Shown in pieces: positions 37,211 through 48,348 of a stretch of 64,000 nucleotides of DNA. The stretch is taken from positions 2,418,390 through 2,482,389 of the forward strand of contig NW_023503409.1 in the NCBI RefSeq assembly GCF_014529535.1, written 5' to 3'. The first letter of the stretch is position 1. Every line of letters starts with the position of its first letter. Source of the stretch: Bradysia coprophila (Eukaryota; Arthropoda; Insecta; Diptera; Sciaridae). The notes beneath the pieces were generated by a model. That model was given only the letters and a program-made list of their open reading frames with translations, was not told the origin of the DNA and did no database searches. Made by a program: the position numbers and the translations under genes.

Positions 37211-37411
37211 TTACATGACTAGGGATAAAACGATGAAAAGTTGAGTTTTCGTGTGAATTTTGTTGATGCAAAGCGAAGCCGAGGTCAATAAACACACGAA
37301 AACGAGACTTTTCATTTTTATCCCGAGTTATGTGGATTTTACATGCTGAGAGCGTCGAAAGTAGTGCTTGAAACATGAAAAGTACGGTTTTCGACTCATA
37401 TAGCATGTAAT
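37211..37411. repeat. Dispersed palindromic repeat, copy 2
   Basis: Relative of 32909-33110, with the same ends and the same internal GCGAAGCCGAGGTCAATAAA core. The two copies differ by substitutions and small indels, so the family is not new. Confidence 0.65.
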
Positions 37412-37695
37412 ATATATTACTCACTTGTCACGAAGAAGTCGAGGCTTGCCGAGACTGTTAGTGACAAGTGTGTACTCTATTTTATCACATAAGCGAAAAC
37501 GAGGCAACAACATAGACCTGAAGTGTAATTTTTGAATTATTCTTCTAGTTGAGTAATTTTGACATTACGTAATTGCTTGGAAATTGTTATTTTGCCACGA
37601 GGGATTGCGTTTGGCTCGGGCAAACCTCCTTCTCGGCAAAATAAAAATCTGTAAACAATTACGTAATGTGCTATTACTAAGTCTTTACTATTACT

Positions 37696-37746
37696 AAGTG
37701 CTCCAACCTGATAGGCGTAGACTAGGCCTATCAGGTTGGAGCACTT
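37696..37746. repeat. Perfect 21-bp inverted repeat with 9-bp loop
   Basis: The left arm AAGTGCTCCAACCTGATAGGC (37696-37716) and its exact complement (37726-37746) flank the loop GTAGACTAG. It would form a strong hairpin. No T-run follows, and no gene ends here, so it is not a terminator. Confidence 0.8.
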
Positions 37747-38111
37747 AAAAATACGATAAGCGATATCTGTTGGAAAATGTTTTCTACAGTTGCAATTTTA
37801 CACTTACGACAACGCACATCAAGTATGAGTTGTTATTATAAATAGAATACTGGAGCTGGACAGTGTATTATACAAATTTTAACACTGCAAACTAATTTGG
37901 AAAAAGGCAGCTATTTTGTTTGGAAACATTTTTCATACAAAATAACATATCTTGGCAGCTCTCACTACGATCACTCATGCTTGCAATGCGTTCCTTAAGA
38001 CCATTTCTTACACACAAAATTATTTATTACAGAAAAGTAAAATACGACCCAATTAACCATTTACAAAGCCAAGCAAGTAATTAATCACTTTTTGGCAGTT
38101 TGCCTGTGAAT

Positions 38112-39294
38112 TCACTCTAATCTCCATTGTAATAGTGGATTAAAATCAGTTACATTGTTCAAATCCTTCTCTTCCATTTTCTTATAGCCATACAATTCCA
38201 TTGTTTTGGTACAACCTGTTTGAATGTCGTCAATTTCCCTATACGTAAGATTGTGCATCCAACGAAATGGTGTTGACGATGAATTCCTAAATGTTAATAA
38301 TATTACCAATATCCTGTTTTGTATGCGATTCCAAAAACGTTTTGACCATCTCATCAAATGGTAGTCCATAAAATTTCAATATTTCTTCCGTTACTTTAAA
38401 TGGATCCAATGACAATTCTTCGTAACGAACAACCTTGAATCGTAGCGGATATTTTATTTGAAAACTTTTGGCTGAGTAGTAATCCAACATCATGTCGTTA
38501 CAGACAGTAGATGGATTTTCACAATCCGTTTCACCGTGACACCATTTACACCTTTTTCGCGATAGCATCAAACCTCTTGGGTCACGAACTAGAAAAACGA
38601 TACGGACATTTAGACTCGGATCCTCCAACAGCTGTTCAGTCAAAGCCAGTCTTAGTCGCAGTACTTTCATACTTTGGAGCGGAAATAATTTGCAAAATGA
38701 CGACAGAAAACTGGCATTCGAGCAATAACGTGGATCGTCTGGATGAGTGTGGATTTGCGTTTTGTTCGGATGGCCCGGATGCAAATAACAATATTTCCAT
38801 AGCCGAGCATTGTAATTATAAACGAATTTGTGCTTTGCGCCAAAATTCACATATTCGCTTAAGTTCGAATAGTTACAATGCAGCAGCTGTTGTAGTTGAT
38901 ATATAGCTCGTTCATCATCTGGTGGGCCACGAACTACCCTAATACCATAATTAACCAGTGGTTCAAAATGGTGATAATTCCCCGGCATTGAATTAAGAAT
39001 CTCGCCCAGGAATGTGGAACCCGATCTCCATGTAGTGACTATAACACTCCGAAATGGACTCCCATCCTTTTCTGGTGTGAGACTGTTTAAATTTTCGAAT
39101 TCATTTTCACCTTCTAGTGATTGCATTTCTTTAGCAATTAGTTCTCGTTGATCTTGTAAAATGTTTGCAGTTATCACGGAACTGTTGTTAATGGTAGATA
39201 TCTCTTTATCAGCTGTGATTTGTGCACCAGCACCTAGGTACCCATTTACTACGGTTAGCGTGATAATTTGAATGAATGCAAAATTTATCGTCAT
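38112..39294 (-). CDS. Carbohydrate (Gal/GlcNAc 6-O type) sulfotransferase, one frameshift near the 3' end
   Basis: The ATG at 39294 opens a 335-codon frame starting with a hydrophobic signal-anchor (about residues 3-24), as expected of a Golgi type-II membrane enzyme. The 5'-phosphosulfate loop is TTWRSGSTFLGEIL (from residue 87). The 3'-phosphate-binding motif is VFLVRDPRGLMLSR (from about residue 233). Both are intact, so PAPS binding is expected. The family transfers sulfate to galactose or N-acetylglucosamine in glycans. The frame stops at 38289-38287, just before the conserved C-terminal block. That block (FRNSSSTPFRWMHNLTYREI, then DDIQTGCTKTMELYGY) continues in the next frame to 38112. 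One base separates the two frames. A 20-bp GT-AG segment at the spot does not restore the phase, so it is not an intron. It may be an assembly error or a real lesion. Confidence 0.85.
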
Positions 39295-39869
39295 TTTATT
39301 TATTATATTCTCAATTCACACTCGTAACCTCTTAACACACTTTTCGGTTGTTTATTTAACGCTTGTTAAAACAAAACTATTTCGTCTGATTAAGTTTTGT
39401 AGGCAGTGTGGGGAAAGATCTCAGAATCTCACATATATATGATGGTTGTTTGTGTTAGCTATGTTGAAAAAGTCTGTAGATAAAGTGCATATAATCATTA
39501 AACAGAATTGATGATAGACAAAAAAAAAAATCAACAACTATAAGCTTTCAAAATTAAACTATAGTTGTATACAACGGCAGTAACTCCACTGACGCATTCA
39601 TTATACTTTGCATTTTGTTACATACATTTATTTGTAGAAGTTTTCATTCTAATAGCGAGTATTGATTATAATAGTTGTTTATGCAATCGAGTGATAAATG
39701 TTCTTAAGCATTAAACGGCATGTGTGGTTTATTTCAATGAATATTAGTTATGCACATGACAAGCGTTCAAAAGTTTGGAAGGCCAGTTTTCGTGCGAAGT
39801 TTGTTAATCCGAGGCGAAGCCGAGCCTACAGAACTCAAAAGCGTATAATGTGAACTAACTCCTAAGATT
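39295..39869. other. Gap upstream of the sulfotransferase
   Basis: Promoter side of the sulfotransferase. It contains a fragment of the dispersed repeat (CGAGGCGAAGCCGAG, about 39811-39826). No gene is seen. Confidence 0.4.
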
Positions 39870-40603
39870 GTTTGAAAATGAAGCATAGAACTTAATGCGA
39901 TTTCTTCAGCCTCCAAGGATGTTTCATGCTGGGAAACATGCTTTGTCGTGTATGAATGCAACAATTGTAGTATATAACGTATTTCACAATAATATCAACG
40001 AAACGATTAGATCAGAATTGATGTTTAAACTGATGGAGTAAAGAACTTTTCTGAAACTTTCTGTCCGGTGATATGTTTGTAGCCTGAAAAAGATTTGCTT
40101 AACAACTACATTGCACTCGTACCCAATATGAAATTTTAAATCTTTTTAACTAGATGAATAAAATACTATTTCTTCTTCCATGAAATCAAAGAGTCAAAAG
40201 GTCATGAGTCATAAAGTCGTTATCTCTATGATTTCTTTCTTTACAATTTCTATACGTGAATCAGTCGACAGTTTAACTTTCAACATATACGCGTTGGGCA
40301 TGTAAATGCCGTATTAAATGCGCACATTTGAAAAATTTACACTAGCGAAAGTATCACCATCATAAGTATTATAAGTCTTGCAAGACCGAAAAAAACCAGT
40401 GTCACGGCAACGTATTGTGTGATGTCCAGAATGATAGATGAAAAGTTTGTTTCTAGTGTTGATTGTAATTTTTTATTCTAAATTACAATGTCGGTAAATT
40501 TGCTTGGTGTTACGAGAAACTTTGTTATAATATTCGATTCACCACGTCTGTGACACGTTCTGAAGTCTTTGTTTTATTTGCGAAGATGCATATTTCATTT
40601 GTT

Positions 40604-42295
40604 TCAATTAAAAGATGGCTCCTTCATCCCATCTACATTGTCACTGTGTTCGGAGCTAGAATCGTGCATTCCATCTGTGGTTTCAATGTCTATTCTCCTA
40701 ATTGGACGCTTTCGCCATTGCAAAACGACTGGATCGAGAGTACAAGATGGCATCATAAGCATATCTTCGAATAATGACTTTTTGTTGTGATATTTGAGCA
40801 GTTCAAGAACATATTCTCGACATATTTGCTTGTTCTTTCCAGATGGTAGTAGACACATTTGTCTGTAGTACCTGGAAAATTGTGAAGACGAACAGCGAAT
40901 TAATAAGAAATCAGCAAAATCTATGCAGTACAGTACTCACATTAAATGGTCGATGTGTCGAGTAGTTGCTTTATGCTTAACTAGAAATATGGCTAGATCC
41001 CGTTCATATACTGATAGTCGCAGTAGTTCATGTACTCGCGCAACATCGTCTTGGGTCTCCAGAAATGCACACAGATATGAAATAGGGAGCAGTGGATGCT
41101 TTGCAAAGTTGGAATGCTTGGCAATTCGTCTAAACTCAGTAAGATTAGGATTTTCTGGTAAACCTAATAGAAACAATACTTCGGCTAAGCATTCCTGTTT
41201 CAAAATTTTCCAACAAGCAAAATTGATAAATTCGATGTTCAATGGCGAGTTGTCATAATATCGAGTAAAGATAATAAGTTTTCGAAGAAAATTAAAGAAA
41301 GAAAATGACTTAAATCCTCCTCGGAAGATCGATTTTAGCTTTGTGAAAATAGGACATCTTACCACTTCGACACACATTTCGTTACTCTATCACGACATTT
41401 CGTTTGAATCGAACATTTGGAGTATTATCTTACCCAGAAAAGTGCCACCTCCACATGCAAGAAATGGTTCGGCACATTCGTATCTCTTTGGATGCAATAA
41501 AATGGTTTTTAACTCATTCCAAATGACTTCTACCTTCATGCTTGCTAATCCACTCATGTTGGCCATTATTGATGTGAATGTTCTGTCGTCATGACTTCTT
41601 CCAGATCCCGTGATTGATCCAAATAGTCTGTAGCAACATCATCTGATTAGTACGTTTCAATGTTCGATCGATTCAAATTTCAATGTTTTACTTAAAGTAT
41701 TTGAAAATCATAAAGTAATCGTTTTTGATTACCGCATCCGGATCTGGGGTCATCATTCGAACCCGACAATTTATAATATCCTCGCAGGCATTAAAGTAGT
41801 TGTAAATCCTACCAGTGATGAAATCGATGGAAATGAAATCAACTGTGAAAATACGTTTGTACGAATTGATCACCCAAAACGCTTTAATGGTTTCAAGGCC
41901 TTTCGGTTGAGGAGACTCATCAGCAACAGGCCAGATCGTAGTAATTTTGTATGAATAAAAATCCGGTGTAACGGTTGCTACCTTTTCGTCAATCGAATAT
42001 GGGATATTGTTCTCACTATACAGCCTTCTCATTTCAAATATTGAAGCTGACGTAACTAATTCCATTTTCGTTGGCATTTTATTCATGAATATGTCACTGA
42101 AATATTATTCTCTGATAATTGGAAAAAATTATTAGGCAAACTATGCTGTTACCGCGCTGTTTCTCCAGCCAGTCGAATTTCGTGGCGATCAGAGAAAATT
42201 TCAAGCAATTTTCTGAGACTTTCGCCATAATGTTTCGTCAAGTCTTTGAGTATTTCTTTAACGTGTTCAGGTGTATGTGGAGGATCAATATTCAT
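40604..42295 (-). CDS. TRNT1 (CCA-adding enzyme)-like protein with degenerate active site, copy A
   Basis: Five exons: 42295-42153, 42096-41692, 41627-41434, 41184-40941 and 40871-40604. All are GT-AG and in phase, giving 417 residues (human TRNT1 434). The fold is recognisable throughout: EIRLAGETARDIFMNKMPTK corresponds to LRIAGGAVRDLLNGVKPQD; RIYNYFNACEDIINCRVRMM to the DYFNGYEDLKNKKVRF block; VIWNELKTIL to RIWVELKKIL; VLFLLGLPENPNLTEF to the GLPANASLEEF block; and CREYVLELLKY to the CELLKY block. Key catalytic parts are gone: GG became GE (44-45), the metal-binding DxD became KME (58-60), RRD became YKR, and arginines of the EDYLRILRYFRF helix are replaced. It is therefore unlikely to add CCA to tRNA. 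Its function is unknown. Confidence 0.85.
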
Positions 42296-43937
42296 AATAA
42301 TCGATGGAGAAACAAAAAACTTTGAGAAATAAAATCCAAATTAGAGATCTGGCTCACAACTAACCCAACTAACTCAACGACATTAATTTCACTTATTGTC
42401 TTTACAAATTGAACAAAGAATTGTAGGAATTATTTTTGTTTTACTGAGGACAGCAGATTATTTAATACCCGCAAGGTAAGTTATGTTGGAGGAAAGAGAT
42501 AGAAAATTGTCTCTGATTTTTTAAAGTACGCCAACTGGTTATTGCCAAATAAAACGACAAAAATAAGCACTCAAGCCTCCAGCTGTGGTGAACGTTAGCA
42601 AAGCACTGAACCAAGCACTAGAACAGATTTTTTTAACGGAAATTTAGCTTCTCTAATATGATCTGCCACAAAATAAACAAAATTTTTTGAATCGCCTCAA
42701 GCATAAATTTAATGAGAGTCTCTAAAGTGGCACAAATTTAAAATTTTTAGGTCACTTTAAAACGTAGACAAGTAGGTCATTTCAAACAGATTTATAGAAA
42801 TCCGCACAAATAACACTAGGCAGAGGTCATGTACATGGATGGTGACATAGTGCGTTGGATAGGTCTAGGAGCACTGAATATGGAACACACCTCCGTTCGT
42901 CCCAGTGACGTCTGTATGGAGAGGTAACCAACTCAGATATATGACAATGAAAGTGCGCCGATCCGGTCGGCCGTTGGTGTGGTAAGGTAATAAACAATTA
43001 GATGAAACATTTATTTGTCGAAACAAAATACTGTGAACAACTAGAGCATGTGTGTCCAAAATATAGTACACTGGCAACTCTGATCTTTTTTTATGACAAC
43101 ATAATAGGGTTGCATACGCAGGCCCCTCTTGGAAAATCGGTTCTACTGCTTGGTTGCAGATGCTATGACGTTAGAAATGATAATCTCATTACATTACATT
43201 GCCATGTAAACAGCCTTCACCGGGCGTTCATTCGAAGCTCATGGACAACGCTTGCTAGACTATGGTTTTTAATGCCTTGGGCATAGACTTCGGAACTTTG
43301 CTCGTAATTTAGGCCTTCAGCATGAAAAGTTGTATACGCATCTATTGTGGACGGTTTATTTTAGGCACTTTCGCTTGTCGTTCTCACTTCAATCGGGCTA
43401 CAACTCGCGAAATTGCCTAAAATATACCGTCCACCAGAGATATGTAAATAACAATTGATCACCTTTCTATTCTATTCTGATTTCTATTCTATTTATCATT
43501 CAAGATAATGATGTCGTGGAAATTGTATCTAAGAAATCCGTTTACTCGTGAACGTTGGAAATGCGATAATCTTCAAATAAACCCATTTTCGTTCAGCGAA
43601 TGTTAGGGATTTTTTATGAAAAGGAAGCAAGACGAGAAAGAATGAAAAGAATAATCACTCCCTGCGATATGAGCAAACCCAATTGGTTCAAATGGTTCAC
43701 GATATCTAAATAGTAAATTGAATTTTTACCGGTTACTTTTTCAACCGTTTGTGAAACGAATTATCTCACCCATAGGACTACGAATAACACCCATCGTACA
43801 CGCGCGCTTACTTGACATGAAAATATAGAATCAGCTGATTCATCCTTTCATCAATTTTTCTTTGTTTTGTAAACAATTTATTCTTTTCTATACACCGTAT
43901 ACAGACCCAACTTTGTTACTTAAATAGAGCACCAACC
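42296..43937. other. Spacer between TRNT1-like copy A and the ADCK5 fragment
   Basis: No gene is seen. It contains the palindromic repeat copy at 43330-43453. The frame at 43002-43286 is not convincing. Confidence 0.4.
43330..43453. repeat. Short imperfect palindromic repeat (relative of 6288-6400)
   Basis: Inverted GTGGACGGT / ACCGTCCAC and TTTTAGGCA / TGCCTAAAAT blocks as in the first copy, with a different central sequence. Confidence 0.5.
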
Positions 43938-44521
43938 ATGAGTATCTTGGTAAGCTTAGAAGAGGCTTTTTGGTCACTGTGTTTTTCCTATAGGTTTAAT
44001 GAGCAAATGATATTCATCTTTTCTGTAGTTGAAAAATGTTTGCAATGCAGCTCTCTGCGAACTGCTTCGATATTTGTGTAATCTAACAAAATTATCGCAT
44101 CCATACTACATGCCGCACTCGAATCAAATTATTTATTAACTCCTTGTTTAATTTGTCAGTTCAGGACAGCTCTCTAGCAACCTCGAGAGCTGTCTTGGTC
44201 AATTGCGATTTCACGCCTTACGCTGATCAAAGTGGGTGATAGAAAGGACTGGATTCTTCAATTTCCAATGAGCAGCATAAAGGAACTTTCTACTTTCGTG
44301 GATATGCGTCCCGTTCAGCTAATACATAACGTGGGGTCAGCGTCATATTCGATGCATTTAACGAATTCCAAACAGTTAGTAGTATCAATAGTTTCGTGAG
44401 GTCTCTAAGTATCGCAGTACGAAAATCGTTTGACTATTCGTACAGTTTGTACAGGCTGTCAGAAGAGTCTCCGGGTTATGATGAGGTTCGAATCTATGTA
44501 CTCTGTTGTTTGAAAGTGAAA
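43938..44521 (+). pseudogene. ADCK5 5' fragment (duplicated, truncated)
   Basis: Matches exons 1-2 and the start of intron 2 of the complete ADCK5 at 50901. It begins ATGAGTATCTTG|gtaagc and keeps [12 protein letters not shown], then [20 protein letters not shown] at the end of exon 2. Stops and small indels interrupt the middle of exon 2, and a hairpin of about 45 bp (GGACAGCTCTC...GAGAGCTGTC) is inserted near 44163. The kinase domain is absent because the duplication ended inside intron 2, so it cannot encode a kinase. Confidence 0.8.
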
Positions 44522-45342
44522 TTCAATAGTGAATGCAAAAAATATTCATTAGTGAATTTGAAAATGCACATAAGTGTCCTTAAAAACGTATTCATCACCG
44601 TGCACACTGCTATTAGCATTAATACTGAATTAACAAGCGTAACAAGCTTTTAGATATAAGAGTTATACTCCTTAGATTGGCTGTATTGTATGTTTTAACA
44701 CATTCAGCAAGTCTTTTATCTTTAAAAAATAAAGCATTGAACCTACTGCGATTTCTTCAGCCTTCAAGGATTATCTATGGTCATGCTAGGAACGGTGCTA
44801 TTTCAAGAATTTTCTATGGTAACCGTGCTTTGCCGTGTATGAATGTAGCATTTGCATGTATAACGTATTTCACAATAATAATAAGAAAACGATTATGTTT
44901 AGTCACTTAGTTTTGAAAAATCTTTATACCAGGCAGCTATATATGTCTTGACAAGGATTGAGCCTCTGACTAATACGTCTTAATAACAAAGTAGATATTT
45001 AAACTAAAGGAGTAAAGGCAACGCACTGTCAGTGCTTTAAGGACTTTTCTACAATTATCTTTGGCGGCCTGATCACGGTATGCCGTATCAAATGCACACA
45101 TTTGAAAAATTTATTAGCGAAAGTATCACCATCATAAGGACCATAGGTCTTGCAACAAAAGATATTGTCAAGGGAACGTACTGTAATGGCCAGAATGATA
45201 AATGAGTACGTTTGTTCGTTGTTGATTGTAATTTTTAATTCTAAATTACGATGTCGGTAAAATTTGCTTTGTGGTGCTTTGTGGTACGAGAAACTTTGTT
45301 ACAATATTCGATTCACCACTTCTATGATATGTTCTGTTCTTT

Positions 45343-47034
45343 TCACGTAAGTCTTTGTTTCTTTTTCGACGATTTCATAGCAGTCCATTTGTGTCGAATA
45401 AAAGGTGGTTCCTTCATCCCATCTGCATTGTTACTGTGTTCGGAGCTAGAATCGTGCATTCCATCTGTGGCTTCAATGTCTATTCTCTTAAGTTGTTTCT
45501 TTTGCCATTGCAAAACGGCTGGATCGAGAGTACAAGATGGCATCATTAGCATATCTTCGAATAATGATTTTTTGTTGTGATATTTGAGCAGTTCAAGAAC
45601 ATATTCTCGACATATTTGCTTGTTCTTTCCAGATGGTAGTAGACACATTTGTCTGTAGTACCTGGAAAATTGTGAAGACGAACAGCGAATTAATTAGAAA
45701 TCAGCAAAATCTATGCAGTACAGTACTCACATTAAATTGTCGATAGGTCGAGTAGCTGCTTTGTGCTTAACTAGAAATATGGCTAAATCCCGTTCATATA
45801 CTGAGAGTCGCAGTCGTTCATGTACTCGCATAACATCGTCTCGGGTCTCCAGAAATGCACACAGATATGACATAGGGAGCAGGGGATGCTTTGCAAAGTT
45901 GGAATTCTTTGCAATTTGTCCAAACTCAGTAAGATTAAGATTTTCTGGTAAGCCTAAAAGAAACAATACTTCGGCTAAGCATTCCTATTTTACAAAAATT
46001 CCAACAAAGCAAAATTGATAAATTCGATGGTCAATGGTGAGTTGTCATAATTTCGAGTGAGGATAGTAAGTTTTCGAAGAAAATTAAAGAAGGAAAATGA
46101 CTTGAATCCACCTCGGAAGATCCATTTTAGCTTTGTGATAATCGGACATTTCGTTTGAATCAATTTGGAGCATTCTCTTACCCAGAAACGCGCCACCTCC
46201 ACATTCGAGAAATGGTTCGACACATTCGTATCTCGTTGGATGCAATAAAATGGTTTTTAACTCATTCCAAATCACTTCTCCCTTTATGCTTGCTAATGCA
46301 CTCATGTTGGCCATTATTGATGTCAATGTTTTGTCGTCATGACTTCTTCCAGATCCCGTGATTGATCCAAATAGTCTGCAGCAACATCATCTGATTAGTA
46401 CGTTTCAATGTTCGATTGATTCAAATTTCAATTTTTTACTTAAAGTATTTGAAAATGCTAAAATAATCGTTTTTGATTAACGCATCCGGATCTACGGTCA
46501 TCATTCGAACCCGACAATTTATAATATCCTCACAGGCGTTGAAGTTGTCGTAAATCCTACCAGTGAAATCGATGGAGATGGAATCAACTGTGAAAATACG
46601 TTGGTATGAATTGATCACCCAAAATGCTCTTTTGGTTCTAAGGTCTTTCAGTTTGGACGACTTTTCAGCAACAGGCCAGATCGTAGTAATTTTGTATGAA
46701 TGATACAGCATTGCAACGGTTGCTACCTTTTCGTCAACCGAAATTGGAATTTTTCTCTTAAGAAACAGTCGTCTCATTTGATGTATTGAAGCTGACGTAA
46801 TTAATTCCATTTTCGTTGGCATTTTATTCATGAATATGTCACTGAAATATTATCCTCTGATAATTGTAAAAAATTACTAGGTAAACTATGCTTTTACCGC
46901 GCTGTTTCCCCAGCCAGTCGAATTTCGTAGTTATGACAAGAGAAAATTTCAATCAATTCGTTAAGGCCTCTGCCATAATTTGTCTTCAACGATTTGATTA
47001 TTACATTAACATGTTCAGTCGCATCAATATTCAT
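45343..47034 (-). CDS. TRNT1 (CCA-adding enzyme)-like protein with degenerate active site, copy B
   Basis: The same five-exon structure as copy A: 47034-46898, 46841-46440, 46375-46182, 45974-45731 and 45661-45343, giving 431 residues. Indels relative to copy A are in multiples of three in the exons. An out-of-frame difference falls only inside intron 3, which supports the intron and argues for selection on the protein. The active-site losses are the same (LAGETARD, then PTKMEL in place of the DxD motif). The C-terminus differs from copy A: after KEPPF it continues IRHKWTAMKSSKKKQRLT, a basic tail. Function unknown; CCA addition is unlikely. Confidence 0.85.
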
Positions 47035-47997
47035 GATTATCGATGAGGAAAAAAAAACTTTAACAAATAAAATCCAAAAATATCTGGCTCACAACCACTT
47101 TGACGACAGTGATTTCACTTAGTGGCAGATTGAACAAAGAATTTTTGGAATTAAAAACTTTGACTGTGTGAACTGTGAATTATTTAATACCCGCAAGGTT
47201 TGCAAGGTTTGAAATCAAATCAAATTTATGAGCCGTTAAGAGTGTTCGCGTTTGAGAAAGTCCATTATTTCTGATCAGCATGTTAACTCTGGAAAATCGT
47301 TTTATTAGATCGCTAAGCTCGTTAAAGGCTGTAATTTCTATATTGTAAAACACTTTGCAACATCTATTTCTAGATAATTTCCAATAGTGCAATTGATCTC
47401 TTGATGCAAATACTCTCAAAGATGTTACGTTACACAAGTTGAAACAACGAAGTAAAGTATTCAAATGTTTACATAGTTTAATATCAATTAAGTGCTCAAA
47501 CAAATTTATTTAAAAGAGAAAAAGCAATTTCATTAAAATTTCATATTTGTCTCTTCTGCCGTTTTCTTTCTTTTCATCACCGGCCTCATCCTCCTTCTTT
47601 GCGTCTTCCATCTCCTCGACAGCTTCATCAGCATCATTTACATTTAATCCTGGGCACGATTGCATGTGTGCTGAGAAACTTCTTTGGTTGTTTAAGAAAT
47701 TTAAGAAAATTTATAGAAACTTCGAGAAATTCAAGAAAATAATTTATTGAAAATAGGCCCTGGCCCATATAGTGATATTTCTCGCATTTATGCGGCGGAA
47801 ATTTACCACTTCTGGATACACCTCACTTTTCGGTTCGTCAACGTCCTCCAAAGTCAAATCACTGGGCATCTACCATCCGTGGAATTTCGTGTTTCGGGCT
47901 CTTTAAATAAAACAACAATTTTAATTTATATAACAAAAAACTAGAATTAAGATACACTCTTACTTTGGCTCTAGTTCTTTTAGCAACAGCGAGAGAC
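47035..47997. other. Spacer with possible exons of an acidic protein on the minus strand
   Basis: On the minus strand, 47659-47519 reads GLNVNDADEAVEEMEDAKKE, then DEAGDEKKENGRRDKYEILM, and about 47860-47790 reads PSDLTLEDVDEPKSEVYPEV. Both look like pieces of a charged coding tail that might follow the frame at 47998-48345. I could not join them without a stop. The frame at 47180-47503 is unsupported. Confidence 0.25.
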
Positions 47998-48345
47998 TCA
48001 ACAGATGGTGTCCCATCTGATTTTAAAATTTACAAGATTAGTCTTAGAATCGTTTGGTTGGTCCTGCTCTCGAGCTGATTCGGTGCTGTTGCTGAGTTTG
48101 AAAATAGCTTGCAGCAAATTATTTCTTTCTTCTGCGTGGGCCTTTTCCATTGCCACTTTTTCTTTTTTTTGTGGTTTCGAGATCCGATTGCTTATTTTTT
48201 TTACAATGGATACAAGTTTTCCGACGACGGCAACCGTGTTATGGCCAGTCCTTGATGCCTGGCCAATAATTGCCGATGCAATCGAATTAAAGATGCCGTT
48301 GGATTCTATTTCCCGCATAAGCCAATCCCATTGTTTATCCTTAAA
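47998..48345 (-). CDS. Unrecognised protein exon, helical with charged C-terminal half
   Basis: The open frame begins after an acceptor (ttttttgtttaag) with DKQWDWLMREIESNGIFNSI. It has a glycine/alanine-rich helical stretch, then a basic/acidic segment (KPQKKEKVAMEKAHAEERNN), and ends with SARDQ-like charged residues before a stop. The composition is more protein-like than the overlapping plus-strand frame 48005-48427. The family is not recognised and the 5' exon was not found. It lies in the part of the duplication absent from the left copy. Confidence 0.35.
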   Translation of the reverse strand, partial: FKDKQWDWLMREIESNGIFNSIASAIIGQASRTGHNTVAVVGKLVSIVKKISNRISKPQKKEKVAMEKAHAEERNNLLQAIFKLSNSTESAREQDQPNDSKTNLVNFKIRWDTIC

Positions 48346-48348
48346 CAA

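Larger units (their letters stand above)
36501..38111. other. Repeat-rich intergenic stretch
   Basis: No gene is seen. It holds a small MITE (36742-36893), a dispersed repeat (37211-37411), and inverted repeats around 37430-37500 and at 37696-37746. Confidence 0.5.
39870..44521. repeat. Segmental duplication, left copy (TRNT1-like plus truncated ADCK5)
   Basis: The left unit of a tandem duplication. Its start matches 44735 onward (TGCGATTTCTTCAGCC shared). The TRNT1-like gene and its flanks match 45251-47110, and 43670-44521 matches the ADCK5 5' region at 50630-51462. The match stops inside ADCK5 intron 2, right after GTTTGAAAGTGAAA. By eye the copies are about 85-90% alike. Confidence 0.75.

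Noticed and set aside
38287-38310. 20-bp mini-intron (GT...AG) in the sulfotransferase
   Set aside because: Far below plausible intron size, and removing it does not restore the reading frame.
38511-38906. 131-codon plus-strand frame
   Set aside because: Lies antisense inside the sulfotransferase coding exon and only mirrors its codon structure.
41184-41377. Extended exon reading through TRNT1-like A intron 3
   Set aside because: The frame is open in copy A only; copy B has an out-of-frame change there. Splicing CTGG to CCGAAG gives the family length in both copies.
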